DNA of 64,000 bases. Source: Microbacterium thalli (GTDB lineage: Bacteria > Actinomycetota > Actinomycetes > Actinomycetales > Microbacteriaceae). The notes beneath the pieces are model-generated. The model made no database searches. It worked only from the letters and a program-made list of their open reading frames with translations, and was not told the origin of the DNA. Both the position numbers and the translations under genes were made by a program. The stretch covers positions 1,470,732 to 1,534,731 of the forward strand of contig NZ_JAQZCH010000001.1 of assembly GCF_028737325.1 (NCBI RefSeq), read 5' to 3'. This document shows, one piece after another, positions 8,369 to 17,200 of this stretch; position 1 is the stretch's first letter; every line of letters begins with the position of its first letter.

Positions 8369-9253
8369 ATGGCACTGCGATTCGCGCTGATGATCGATCC
8401 GCTCGCGGCGGACGAGACCACCCCCGACCTGTCGACGACCTTCACCACCGTCGACCCGGCGGCCCCCGCTCTGACGGTCGGTGAACTGAGCACGCAGCGC
8501 GGCGACGGCATCTTCGAGTCCATCGGCGTGGTGGGCGGCCACCCGCAGGATGTCGAAGCCCACCTCGAACGCCTCGTCCATTCGGCGCGCCTGTGCGACC
8601 TTCCCGAGCCCAACGTGGCGCAGTGGCGGGCGGCGGTCGCCGTGGCGGCATCCGAGTGCGGAGACGGTGAAGGCGTCGTCAAGCTGATCCTCAGCCGCGG
8701 GGTCGAGCACGGGCCGACGCCGACCGCATGGGCGACCGCTGCGACCGCCGGCGACTTCACCGACGCCCGCACGCAGGGCATCCGGGTGGTCACGCTCGAC
8801 CGCGGATACGCCATCGACGCGCCGGCACGCGCGCCGTGGCTGCTGCTGGGCGCGAAGACCCTGTCGTACGCGGTCAACATGGCCGCGTTGCGCGAGGCGC
8901 ACCGGCGCGACGCCGACGACGCGGTGTTCCTGAGCTCGGACGGATTCGTGCTCGAAGCGCCGACGGCATCCCTCATCCTGCAGCGCGGCGACACCTTCGT
9001 CACCCCCGCGCCCAACGGCGGCATCCTGCACGGAACGACGCAGCTCAGCCTCTTCGAGCACCTCGCGTCCCGCGGCTTCGAGACCGCGTACGAGACGATC
9101 CCGGTCGACGACCTGCGCCGAGCGGATGCTGCGTGGCTCGTGTCGAGCGTGCGCCTCGCGGCGCCGATCCGCCAGCTCGATGGCGTCGCGCTGAACGTCG
9201 ACGCCGCGTTCACGGCATCCCTCAACGACTACCTGCTCTCGCCCCGCGACTGA
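8369..9253 (+). CDS. PLP-dependent class IV aminotransferase, 4-amino-4-deoxychorismate lyase-like
   Basis: The fold-type IV PLP enzyme family includes branched-chain aminotransferases and PabC, which releases p-aminobenzoate for folate synthesis. The 294-residue length suits PabC. The PLP lysine is Lys163 in LLLGAKTLSYAVNMAAL; GDGIFESIGVVGG near residue 45, DAVFLSSDGFVLEAPTASL near 190 and GGILHGTTQLSLFEHL near 215 are family blocks. PabC is suggested by size and by a mycobacterial neighbourhood where pabC lies near pst and glnR; another class IV activity cannot be excluded. Confidence 0.85.
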   Translation: MALRFALMIDPLAADETTPDLSTTFTTVDPAAPALTVGELSTQRGDGIFESIGVVGGHPQDVEAHLERLVHSARLCDLPEPNVAQWRAAVAVAASECGDGEGVVKLILSRGVEHGPTPTAWATAATAGDFTDARTQGIRVVTLDRGYAIDAPARAPWLLLGAKTLSYAVNMAALREAHRRDADDAVFLSSDGFVLEAPTASLILQRGDTFVTPAPNGGILHGTTQLSLFEHLASRGFETAYETIPVDDLRRADAAWLVSSVRLAAPIRQLDGVALNVDAAFTASLNDYLLSPRD

Positions 9254-9281
9254 CCGGGGCGGGGCCGCGGCCCGGAAACGA

Positions 9282-9320
9282 CGACGCGCCGGGCGAGGAG
9301 GACCTCGCACCGGCGCGTCG
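9282..9320. terminator. bidirectional terminator between pabC-like gene and pstB
   Basis: CGACGCGCCGG (9282-9292) pairs with CCGGCGCGTCG (9310-9320), and an inner CGAGG/CCTCG stem extends the hairpin. It lies between two convergent genes, 28 bp after the aminotransferase stop and 16 bp beyond the pstB stop. Confidence 0.75.
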
Positions 9321-9336
9321 CGTGTTCAGGGGTGGA

Positions 9337-10116
9337 TCACCCGAAGCGGCCCGAGACGTAGTCCTCGGTCGCCTGCACGGTCGGGGTGGTGAAGATCGAC
9401 GTGGTGTCGTCGTACTCGATGAGCTTGCCGGGCTTGCCGGTGCCGGCGATGTTGAAGAACGCGGTCTTGTCCGAGACGCGCGACGCCTGCTGCATGTTGT
9501 GCGTGACGATGACGATCGTGTACTCGCTCTTGAGCTCTTCGATCAGTTCTTCGATCGCGAAGGTCGAGATCGGGTCGAGAGCCGAGCAGGGCTCGTCCAT
9601 CAGCAGTACGTCGGGCGAGACGGCGATCGCGCGGGCGATGCACAGACGCTGCTGCTGACCACCCGACAGGCCCGAACCGGGCTTCTCGAGCCGGTCCTTG
9701 ACCTCGTTCCACAGGTTCGCGCCGCGAAGCGACTTCTCGACGAGGGCGTCGGCGTCGGACTTCGAGATGCGCTTGTTGTTCAGCTTGACGCCGGCCAGCA
9801 CGTTCTCGCGGATCGACATCGTGGGGAACGGGTTGGGGCGCTGGAAGACCATGCCGATCTGGCGGCGCACGAGCACCGGGTCGACGCCGGGGCCGTACAG
9901 GTCGTCGCCGTCGAGCAGCACGCTGCCCTCGACACGACCACCGGGGATGACCTCGTGCATGCGGTTCAGCGTGCGCAGGAAGGTGGACTTGCCACAGCCC
10001 GACGGTCCGATGAAGGCCGTGACGCTGCGGGGCTCGATGTGCAGCGAGACGCCTTCGACGGCCAGGAAGTCGCTGTAGTAGACGTTGAGGTCGTTGACCT
10101 CGATGCTCTTGGACAC
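9337..10116 (-). CDS. pstB: phosphate ABC transporter ATP-binding protein PstB
   Basis: PstB is the cytoplasmic ATPase of the high-affinity phosphate importer PstSCAB. The 259 residues contain Walker [13 protein letters not shown] near residue 36, the PstB-typical [13 protein letters not shown]-loop [10 protein letters not shown], signature [15 protein letters not shown], Walker [14 protein letters not shown] and the switch histidine in IVTHNMQQ. The ATG start at 10116 follows pstA by 35 bp. It is the last gene of the pst operon, with a terminator just beyond. Confidence 0.98.
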   Translation of the reverse strand: MSKSIEVNDLNVYYSDFLAVEGVSLHIEPRSVTAFIGPSGCGKSTFLRTLNRMHEVIPGGRVEGSVLLDGDDLYGPGVDPVLVRRQIGMVFQRPNPFPTMSIRENVLAGVKLNNKRISKSDADALVEKSLRGANLWNEVKDRLEKPGSGLSGGQQQRLCIARAIAVSPDVLLMDEPCSALDPISTFAIEELIEELKSEYTIVIVTHNMQQASRVSDKTAFFNIAGTGKPGKLIEYDDTTSIFTTPTVQATEDYVSGRFG

Positions 10117-10151
10117 TGGTTGATTCCTCTAACTGGCTTCGGGTTGCCGGG

Positions 10152-11258
10152 TCAGCGACCGAACTTGGGGGCGAACCGCTTCGCGACGAATCGCGCGACG
10201 AGGTTCAGCACCATGACGATGATGATCAGGGTGAGGGCACCGGCCCAGGCACGCTGCATGGCGGCCTCGATGTTGGTGCCCGGGTTCTGGAACTGGTCGA
10301 AGACGAACACCGGCAGCGTCATCATCGGCTGCGAGGTGAGGTCCATGTTGAGCGAGTTCGTGAAGCCCGCGGTGAGCAGCAGGGGCGCCGTCTCGCCGAT
10401 GACGCGCGAGATCGACAGCATGATGCCGGTGGTGATGCCGGCGATCGAGGTGGGCAGCACGACCTTGAGGATCGTGAGCCACTTCGGCACGCCGAGTGCG
10501 AACGACGCCTCGCGCAGCTCGTTGGGGACCAGACGCAGCATCTCTTCGCTCGAGCGGACGACCACGGGGATCATCAGCACCGACAGCGCGAGCGCACCCA
10601 TGAGGCCCGTGTTGTTGCCGGGTCCGATCAGCAGGGCGACGAGCGCGACGATGAACAGACCGGCGACGATCGAGGGGATGCCGGTCATGACGTCCACGAA
10701 GAACGTGATGGCCTTCGCGAGGCGGCCGCGGCCGTACTCGACGAGGTAGATCGAGGTCATCAGTCCAATCGGCACCGAGATGACCGCGGCGATGGCCGTG
10801 ATCAGGAGCGTGCCCCAGATCGCGTGCAGGGCGCCGCCGCCCTCGCCCACGACGCTGCGCATCGTCCAGCTGAAGAAGGTCGCGTCGAAGCGCGACAGTC
10901 CGTTGACGACGACGGTGTACAGCAGCGACACCAGGGGCAGCAGCACGATGAGGAACGCGATGCTCACAACGACGGTGGCGAGGCGGTTCACCGCGTGGCG
11001 GCGCGACTCGACGATGGCCGAGAGCGTCACCAGTCCGATGGCGAAGATCACGGCGGCGATGACGGTCGCGCCGGCGATGTTGAAGTCGCCGAGCTCGTTG
11101 CCGAGGTTCAGGACCGTGAAGATCAGGATGCTGATCAGCGCGCTGATGCCGAGGAGGGCCCAGGGCATCCACGTGGGCAGGCGCCCGGCGGTGAGAGACG
11201 AGGTGCCCGAGCCGGACGAGCCGGCGGGCCGAGGCGGGCGAACAGCGGTGGCGGTCAT
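10152..11258 (-). CDS. pstA: phosphate ABC transporter permease PstA
   Basis: This 368-residue permease has about six to eight TM segments. The permease EAA loop is near EMLRLVPNELREASFALGVP, and conserved stretches include LMTSIYLVEYGRGRLAK and DVMTGIPSIVAGLF. The N-terminal 40 residues are a Ser/Gly-rich cytoplasmic extension. The ATG at 11258 overlaps the pstC stop as ATGA, which fixes the start; reading frame upstream of it lies inside pstC. PstA and PstC form the membrane channel for phosphate. Confidence 0.97.
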   Translation of the reverse strand: MTATAVRPPRPAGSSGSGTSSLTAGRLPTWMPWALLGISALISILIFTVLNLGNELGDFNIAGATVIAAVIFAIGLVTLSAIVESRRHAVNRLATVVVSIAFLIVLLPLVSLLYTVVVNGLSRFDATFFSWTMRSVVGEGGGALHAIWGTLLITAIAAVISVPIGLMTSIYLVEYGRGRLAKAITFFVDVMTGIPSIVAGLFIVALVALLIGPGNNTGLMGALALSVLMIPVVVRSSEEMLRLVPNELREASFALGVPKWLTILKVVLPTSIAGITTGIMLSISRVIGETAPLLLTAGFTNSLNMDLTSQPMMTLPVFVFDQFQNPGTNIEAAMQRAWAGALTLIIIVMVLNLVARFVAKRFAPKFGR

Positions 11259-12226
11259 CAGTTCGCTCCAGAGAACTCGGCGCGGCGGTTGACGATCCAC
11301 CGCGCGATGGCGTTGACGGCGAAGGTCACGATGAACAGGATCAGACCGGTCGCGATGAGGACGTTCGTGCCGGTCCCGTACGCCTCACCGAAGTTCAGGG
11401 CGATGTTCGCGGGGATCGGGGTGGGGTTGCTTGAGGTGAGCACCTGGAAGCTCACGACGCCCGTGGCCGACAGCACCATGGTCACGGCCATGGTCTCGCC
11501 GAGTGCGCGTCCGAGGGCGAGCATCGCCGCCGAGACCATGCCGCCGCGGCCGAACGGGAAGACGGCCATGCGGATCATCTCCCAGCGCGTGGCGCCGAGG
11601 GCGAGCGCGGCCTCTTCGTGCAGCTTGGGGGTCTGCAGGAAGACCTCGCGGCAGATGGCGGTCATGATCGGCAGGATCATGACCGCGAGCACGAGGGATG
11701 CCGTCAGGATCGTGCGGCCGGTCGGCGAGGGCTGACCCGAGAAGACGAAGATCCAGCCGCCGCGCTCGTTCAGCTCGACGTAGAAGGGCTGGAGGATGCG
11801 CGAGAACACCAGCGCGCCCCACAGGCCGTAGACGACCGAGGGGATGGCGGCGAGCAGGTCGACGACGTAGCCGATGACCGAGGCCAGCCGGCGCGGAGCG
11901 TAGTGCGAGATGAACAGGGCGACGCCGATACTGAGCGGCGCTGCGACCAGGAGGGCCATGAACGATGCCCAGATGGTGCCGAAGACGAACGGCCACACGT
12001 ACTGCAGGAAGGGCGTTCCGTTGAGGAACTGCGTGCCGTCCGGGTCGGCGGTCAGGGCGGGGATGCTCTGCGCGATGAGGAAGAAGGTGACGGCGGCGAG
12101 GACCGCCAGGATGACGATACCGGCGCCGAGCGCCGTACCGGAGAAGGCGACGTCACCGGGACGTTTCTTCGCCTTCGTCGTGACCGGCGCCGAGGTTTCG
12201 GCAGCCGGGGGAGCTGAGGTGGTCAT
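11258..12226 (-). CDS. pstC: phosphate ABC transporter permease PstC
   Basis: The 322-residue permease has six predicted TM helices. It contains the EAA-type loop KLHEEAALALGATRWEMIRM and the PstC block FLNGTPFLQYVWPFVFGTIW. It pairs with PstA in the inner membrane. The ATG at 12226 follows pstS by 79 bp; that gap holds a hairpin likely to lower permease expression relative to the binding protein. An ATGA overlap couples it to pstA. Confidence 0.97.
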   Translation of the reverse strand: MTTSAPPAAETSAPVTTKAKKRPGDVAFSGTALGAGIVILAVLAAVTFFLIAQSIPALTADPDGTQFLNGTPFLQYVWPFVFGTIWASFMALLVAAPLSIGVALFISHYAPRRLASVIGYVVDLLAAIPSVVYGLWGALVFSRILQPFYVELNERGGWIFVFSGQPSPTGRTILTASLVLAVMILPIMTAICREVFLQTPKLHEEAALALGATRWEMIRMAVFPFGRGGMVSAAMLALGRALGETMAVTMVLSATGVVSFQVLTSSNPTPIPANIALNFGEAYGTGTNVLIATGLILFIVTFAVNAIARWIVNRRAEFSGAN

Positions 12227-12258
12227 CTTCTCCTCTGTGATTCGTTATCTCCGCGCGA

Positions 12259-12292
12259 AGCCGGGTGGCGCCGAAACTGGCACCACCCGGCT
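12259..12292 (-). terminator. intra-operon attenuator hairpin between pstS and pstC
   Basis: AGCCGGGTGG (12259-12268) pairs with CCACCCGGCT (12283-12292), with a further GCC/GGC pair inside. It lies 14 bp after the pstS stop and 33 bp before the pstC start, with no strong T-tract. It probably allows partial termination or protects the 3' end of pstS mRNA, so that the binding protein is made in excess. Confidence 0.55.
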
Positions 12293-12305
12293 CGCATGGG
12301 GTGTC

Positions 12306-13421
12306 TTACTGAGCGGCGCCGATCATGGCGATGGCGTCCGTGACCTGCGAGCGCAGGTCCTCCGACAGCGGAGCGGAGCCCGCGGCCTCGGCGGCAGCGT
12401 TCTGGCCCTCTTCGCTGGCGACGTACTCGAAGTAGCTGCGGACGATGTCGGCGGTCGCCGCGTCCTCGTACTGCTCGCACGCGATGAGGTAGCTCACGAG
12501 CGCGATCGGGTAGGAACCGGCGGGAGCGGCGGCCGGGTCGACCTCGAAGACGAGGTCGCCCTCGCCACGGCCCTCCGCGAGCGGCGACGCGGCGACGAGC
12601 TGCGCGGCGGCGTCGGCCGAGAACGGAACGAACTCCTCGCCGACGCCGACGGCGACGGTTCCGAAGTCACCGGCGCGGGAAGCGTCGATGTAGCCGATCG
12701 TGCCCTCACCGGCGCCGACAGCGGACTCGACGCCCGAGGTCTGCTGAGCCGACTCGGAGCGCGTCGTCGAGACGGGCCACTCGTCGCCGTCCTCGTAGGG
12801 CCACGCCTCGGGCGCGACCGAGGCGAGGTACTCGGTGAAGGTGCCGGTGGTGCCCGAGGCGTCGCCGCGGTAGACGGGCGTGATGTTCGTCGAGGGCAGC
12901 TCGGCGTCGGGGTTCAGCGCGGCGATGGCCGGGTCATTCCAGGTGGAGATCTTCTCGTCGAAGATCTGCGCGATCAGGTCGGGGGTGAGGTTCAGGGTCT
13001 CGACGCCCGGCAGGTTGAAGACGACGGCGACCGGCGAGATGTAGGCCGGGATCTCGACGATGTCGGGGGTGACGCAGCTGCCGAACTGGCCGGCGGCGAG
13101 CTCCTCCTCGTTGAACGCGCGGTCGGAGCCGATGAAGGCGCTCGAGCCGGCGATGAAGTTCTCGCGGCCGGTGCCCGATCCGGTCGGCTGGTAGTTGATG
13201 GTCACGCCGCCGTTAGCGTTCTGGAACTCGGCGGTCCAGGCCTGCTGTGCCGCACCCTGCGACGAGGCGCCGGTCGCGTTGACGGTGCCCGACAGGTTCG
13301 AGGCTGCGTCGCCCGAAGCGTCGCCACCCGGGGCGGGCTCGTTGGCGGGGGCGCACGCGGTCAGTGCGAGAGCGGCGACGGCGCCGAGGGCGCCGATCTG
13401 GGCGAAACGGGAAAGCTTCAC
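12306..13421 (-). CDS. pstS: phosphate-binding lipoprotein PstS
   Basis: PstS captures extracellular phosphate for PstCAB. The 371-residue protein starts VKLSRFAQIGALGAVAALAL with lipobox LTAC (Cys25), so it is a membrane-anchored lipoprotein. The phosphate-binding fold shows in TGASSQGAAQQAW, NYQPTGSGTGRENFI, SAFIGSDRAF and VYRGDASGTTGTFTEYL. GTG at 13421 is chosen because GAAGGA lies 7 nt upstream and the signal peptide starts there; the open frame extends far upstream without meaning. Tandem PHO boxes lie 89-130 bp upstream. Confidence 0.97.
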   Translation of the reverse strand: MKLSRFAQIGALGAVAALALTACAPANEPAPGGDASGDAASNLSGTVNATGASSQGAAQQAWTAEFQNANGGVTINYQPTGSGTGRENFIAGSSAFIGSDRAFNEEELAAGQFGSCVTPDIVEIPAYISPVAVVFNLPGVETLNLTPDLIAQIFDEKISTWNDPAIAALNPDAELPSTNITPVYRGDASGTTGTFTEYLASVAPEAWPYEDGDEWPVSTTRSESAQQTSGVESAVGAGEGTIGYIDASRAGDFGTVAVGVGEEFVPFSADAAAQLVAASPLAEGRGEGDLVFEVDPAAAPAGSYPIALVSYLIACEQYEDAATADIVRSYFEYVASEEGQNAAAEAAGSAPLSEDLRSQVTDAIAMIGAAQ

Positions 13422-13509
13422 GCTGTGATTCCTTCGGGATAAGGGATTGCCCCTGGTGCAGGGCACGTGGAGACCGTAGAGACCGTCCCTTACGAGAGTG
13501 CGCTGTCGG

Positions 13510-13551
13510 GGTGAACAGAAGGTGAACGGCATCCGTGAGGCAGGCGTGAGG
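13510..13551 (-). promoter_or_regulatory. tandem PHO box upstream of pstS
   Basis: Read on the minus strand, two GTTCACC units (13527-13521 and 13516-13510) are spaced exactly 11 bp, and two related CTCACG units (13550-13545 and 13539-13534) are also 11 bp apart. The pairs are offset by 13 bp. This matches the 11-bp direct-repeat logic of actinobacterial PhoP/RegX3-family operators. It precedes pstS and also lies 52 bp upstream of the divergent gene at 13603, so it could regulate both. Confidence 0.8.
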
Positions 13552-13602
13552 GATGCCGCGTGGCGCGGAAGTCGTTCACCTGCAGGCACTACGGTGTGCG
13601 CC

Positions 13603-14274
13603 ATGTCGAAGAGTGCGAAGCAGGAACGCGCGGCCCGCGAAGCGGTCGAGGAGACAGCGGCTGCGGCGAAGACCGCGAGGAAGACGGCGAAGAAGCTGCC
13701 CAAGAAGGTCGCGCGACCGCTGCAGGACGCCATCGACGACGCCCGCGATGCCGCTGACGTCTCGAAGAAGGACGTGCGCAAGGCGCCGAAGAAGGTCGCC
13801 AAGCGAGCACGGGCTGCCGCCGCGCGCCTCGAGAAGGCGGTCGCGAAAGCGGTGCAGCGCTCCGCCGAGAAGGCACGTCTGCGTGAACAGGCGGAGCAGG
13901 CCGAGGCGGCCGCGCGCCGCGCCGAAGAAGAGGCCGCCGCGGCCAAGGCGGAGTCCAAGGCCCGCCGTCGCGCTGCCGCCGAGGCCGAGAAGGCCGCCGC
14001 CCGCGCCGACCGGGCCGCGCGCGAAGCGGACGACGAGCTCGCGGTCGCGCTGGGCGAACCCGAGACCGACGCGACCGTCAGCGACGCGGCTGCGACCGGC
14101 GGCGCTGATGTCGTCGGTGATCTCGCTGCATCCCAGCTGGCGACCGACGAGCTCGACGCACCGCTGTCTGCCCTCACCGTCGCTCAGCTGCGGGTGCGGG
14201 CACGTGACGCGGGCCTGACGGGGTACTCGCGTCTGCCGAAGGCGCAGCTCGTCGCGCGACTCACCGCACGGTGA
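13603..14274 (+). CDS. Lys/Ala-rich coiled-coil protein with C-terminal SAP/Rho_N-like domain
   Basis: The 223-residue protein is extremely rich in Ala, Lys, Arg and Glu. Residues 1-75 carry AKKLPKKV-type repeats like histone H1 tails, residues 75-150 form a long heptad coiled coil, and the C-terminal 35 residues (LTVAQLRVRARDAGLTGYSRL) match the SAP/Rho_N helix-extended-helix nucleic-acid-binding module. A DNA- or RNA-binding role is inferred. The ATG at 13603 is used because frame upstream of it lacks the composition. Its TGA overlaps the GTG of the NRPS gene, so the two are translated together; the reason is unknown. Confidence 0.75.
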   Translation: MSKSAKQERAAREAVEETAAAAKTARKTAKKLPKKVARPLQDAIDDARDAADVSKKDVRKAPKKVAKRARAAAARLEKAVAKAVQRSAEKARLREQAEQAEAAARRAEEEAAAAKAESKARRRAAAEAEKAAARADRAAREADDELAVALGEPETDATVSDAAATGGADVVGDLAASQLATDELDAPLSALTVAQLRVRARDAGLTGYSRLPKAQLVARLTAR

Positions 14275-17200
14275 CCGCCACCGTGCAGCGTGTGCTCGAT
14301 CGGCGCGCGCAGACTCCGCCGGAACGCACGCTGCTCGATGTGCTGCGCGCGACGACCGAGCGCCACCCCGAGGCATCCGCCCTCGACGACGGCTCGGGTG
14401 CCCTGAGCTACCGAGAACTGATGGCTCGCGTCGGCCGGCTCGCGGTGCGCCTGCACGAGAGCGGCGTCCGCCGCGGCGACCGCGTCGGCATCCGGATGCC
14501 GTCCGGCTCGAAGGAGCTGTACCTCTCGATCCTCGGCGTGCTCGCGGCCGGAGCAGCGTACGTGCCCGTCGACGCGGATGACCCGGACGAGCGCGCGCGC
14601 CTCGTCTTCGGCGAGGCCGCGGTGCGGGGCATCATCGGCGGCACGGGGGAATACGTGCCCGCCGACCGCGCCATCGCGACCGACGCGGATGCCGACGCGG
14701 ATGCTGGTGGGGTGGCATCCGTCGGTCCCGGCGCGCTGTTCGCGGGCGAAGCACCGCACCCGTCGACGCATGCGGTCGTGACGGTGCCGCAGCCGCGACC
14801 CCACGACGACGCCTGGGTGATCTTCACCTCCGGCTCGACCGGCGTGCCCAAGGGCGTCGCGGTGTCGCATCGTTCCGCCGCCGCGTTCGTCGATGCCGAG
14901 GCGCGACTGTTCGTGCAGGAAGCGCCGCTCGGCCCCGGCGACCGCGTGCTCGCGGGGCTGTCCGTGGCGTTCGACGCGTCGTGCGAGGAGATGTGGCTCG
15001 CCTGGCGCCACGGCGCCTGCCTCGTGCCCGCGCCTCGTTCGCTCGTCCGTTCGGGCGAAGACCTGGCGCCGTGGCTGCTGCGCCAGGGCATCACCGTCGT
15101 CTCGACGGTTCCGACGCTCGCGGCGATGTGGCCGCCCGCTCTCATCGAGAACGTCCGGCTGCTCATCTTCGGCGGCGAGGCCTGTCCGCCCGAGCTGGCG
15201 GCGCGGCTCGCCTCGGATGACCGCGAGGTCTGGAACACCTACGGCCCGACCGAGGCGACGGTCGTCGCGTGCGCGGCGCCGCTCACCGGCAGCGGACCGG
15301 TGCGGATCGGTCTGCCGCTCGACGGCTGGTCGCTCGCCGTCGTCGATGGCGACGGTACCCCGGTGGCCGAAGGCGAGGTCGGCGAGCTCATCATCGGCGG
15401 CGTCGGGCTCGCGCGTTACCTCGACCCGGCGAAGGACTCCGAGAAGTACGCGCCGATGCCGACGCTGGGTTGGGAGCGGGCGTACCGTTCGGGCGACCTC
15501 GTGCGCTTCGAGAGCGCGGGGCTGCTGTTCCAGGGACGTGCCGACGACCAGGTCAAGGTCGGCGGACGCCGCATCGAGCTCGGCGAGGTCGAGGCGGCGC
15601 TGCAGGACCTGCCGGGCGTCTCGGGGGCTGCCGCCGCCGTCCGCACCACGGATGCCGGAGTGCCGATCCTCGTCGGCTACCTCGCGGCGCCGCCGGACTT
15701 CGACCGCCTCGCCGCGCGTGCGGCGCTCGCCGAGCGTCTTCCCGCCCCGATGGTGCCCGTCCTCGCCGTCGTCGACGATCTGCCCGTCCGCACGAGCGGC
15801 AAAGTCGACCGGGCCGCGCTGCCCTGGCCGTTGCCGTTGCTCGAGGACGCGCACGCCGATCTCACCCCGGCGGAGGCCTGGCTCGCGCAGCAATGGCAGG
15901 CGGTGCTGGGACTGCCGGTACCCGGCCCGAAGGCCGACTTCTTCGACCTCGGCGGCGGGTCGCTCGCCGCAGCTCAGCTGGTCTCGCTCATCCGCGCTCG
16001 CGTGCCGGAGTTCTCGGTCGCCGACATCTACGATCTGCCGCGGCTGGGCACGATGGCCCGCGCGCTCGGCCCGCTTCCGACCGCTGAGAACGCCGCCGGC
16101 TACCACCGCCCCGAGCCCACGCCCCGCCGCACGCAGTGGGCGCAGACGCTGCTGGGGGTGCCGCTGTTCATCCTGTCGGGGGTGCGCTGGCTGCTGTACC
16201 TGCTGACGGCTGCGGCGATCCTGCGCACGGCGCCGGGCTTCGAGGTGCTGCCGTCCGTCCCCTGGCCCGTGCTCGTCATCGGGCTCGTCGTTTTCGCGAC
16301 ACCGTTCGGGCGGATGGCGATCGCGGTCATCGCCGCGCGACTGCTGCTGGCGGGCGTGCGCCCGGGGGACTACCCCCGCGGCGGCGCGATCCATCTGCGC
16401 CTCTGGCTCGCCGAGCAGGTCGCCGATCAGATCGACGCCGTCGGCCTGGCCGGAGCGCCGTGGGTCGCCCTGTACGCGCGAGCCCTCGGCGCGAAGATCG
16501 GACCCGGCGTCGACCTGCACAGCCTCCCGCCCGTGACGGGCATGCTCGAGATCGGCGAGGGAGCGGCCATCGAGCCCGAGGTCGATCTGAGCGGCTACTG
16601 GATCGACGGCGACGTCGTACGCATCGGCGGCATCCGGATCGGCGCCGAAGCCAGCGTCGGAGCGCGCAGCACGCTCGCTCCCGGTACGAAGATCGGTCGA
16701 CGGGCGGAGATCGCGCCGGGCTCGGCGGTGTTCGGACGCGTGCGCGCCGACCAGACGTGGGCGGGATCGCCGGCCGTGCGGGTCGGCGGCACGGCGGAGG
16801 ACTGGCCGCGCCATCGGGCTCCCGCGGCGAAGCGCTGGCTGTGGGCCTACGCCGCCGGGGCCGCCGCGCTGGCACTGCTGCCGCTCGCCTCGTTCGCGGT
16901 CGGAGGGCTCGTGCTCGCCCAGGGAATCCGGGGGACCGAGACCCTGGGTGAGGCGCTCGCCGGATCGTTCGTCTGGCTGGCGCCGGCGGTGGTGGCGACG
17001 GGGATCGTCTTCGCCTCGTCCGTCGTCCTGCTCGTGCGGCTGCTCAGCATCAAGCTCACCGAGGGCGTCCACCCCGTGCGCAGCCGGGTCGGCTGGCAGG
17101 CGTGGGCGACCGAGCGTCTGCTCGACTCGGCGCGCACCGTGCTGTTCCCGATCTACTCGAGCCTCGCGACGCCCGTGTGGCTGCGACTGCTCGGCGCGCG

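Noticed and set aside
13422..14177. Upstream extension of the pstS frame
   Set aside because: It is antisense to the coiled-coil gene and precedes a proper lipoprotein signal with its own ribosome site.
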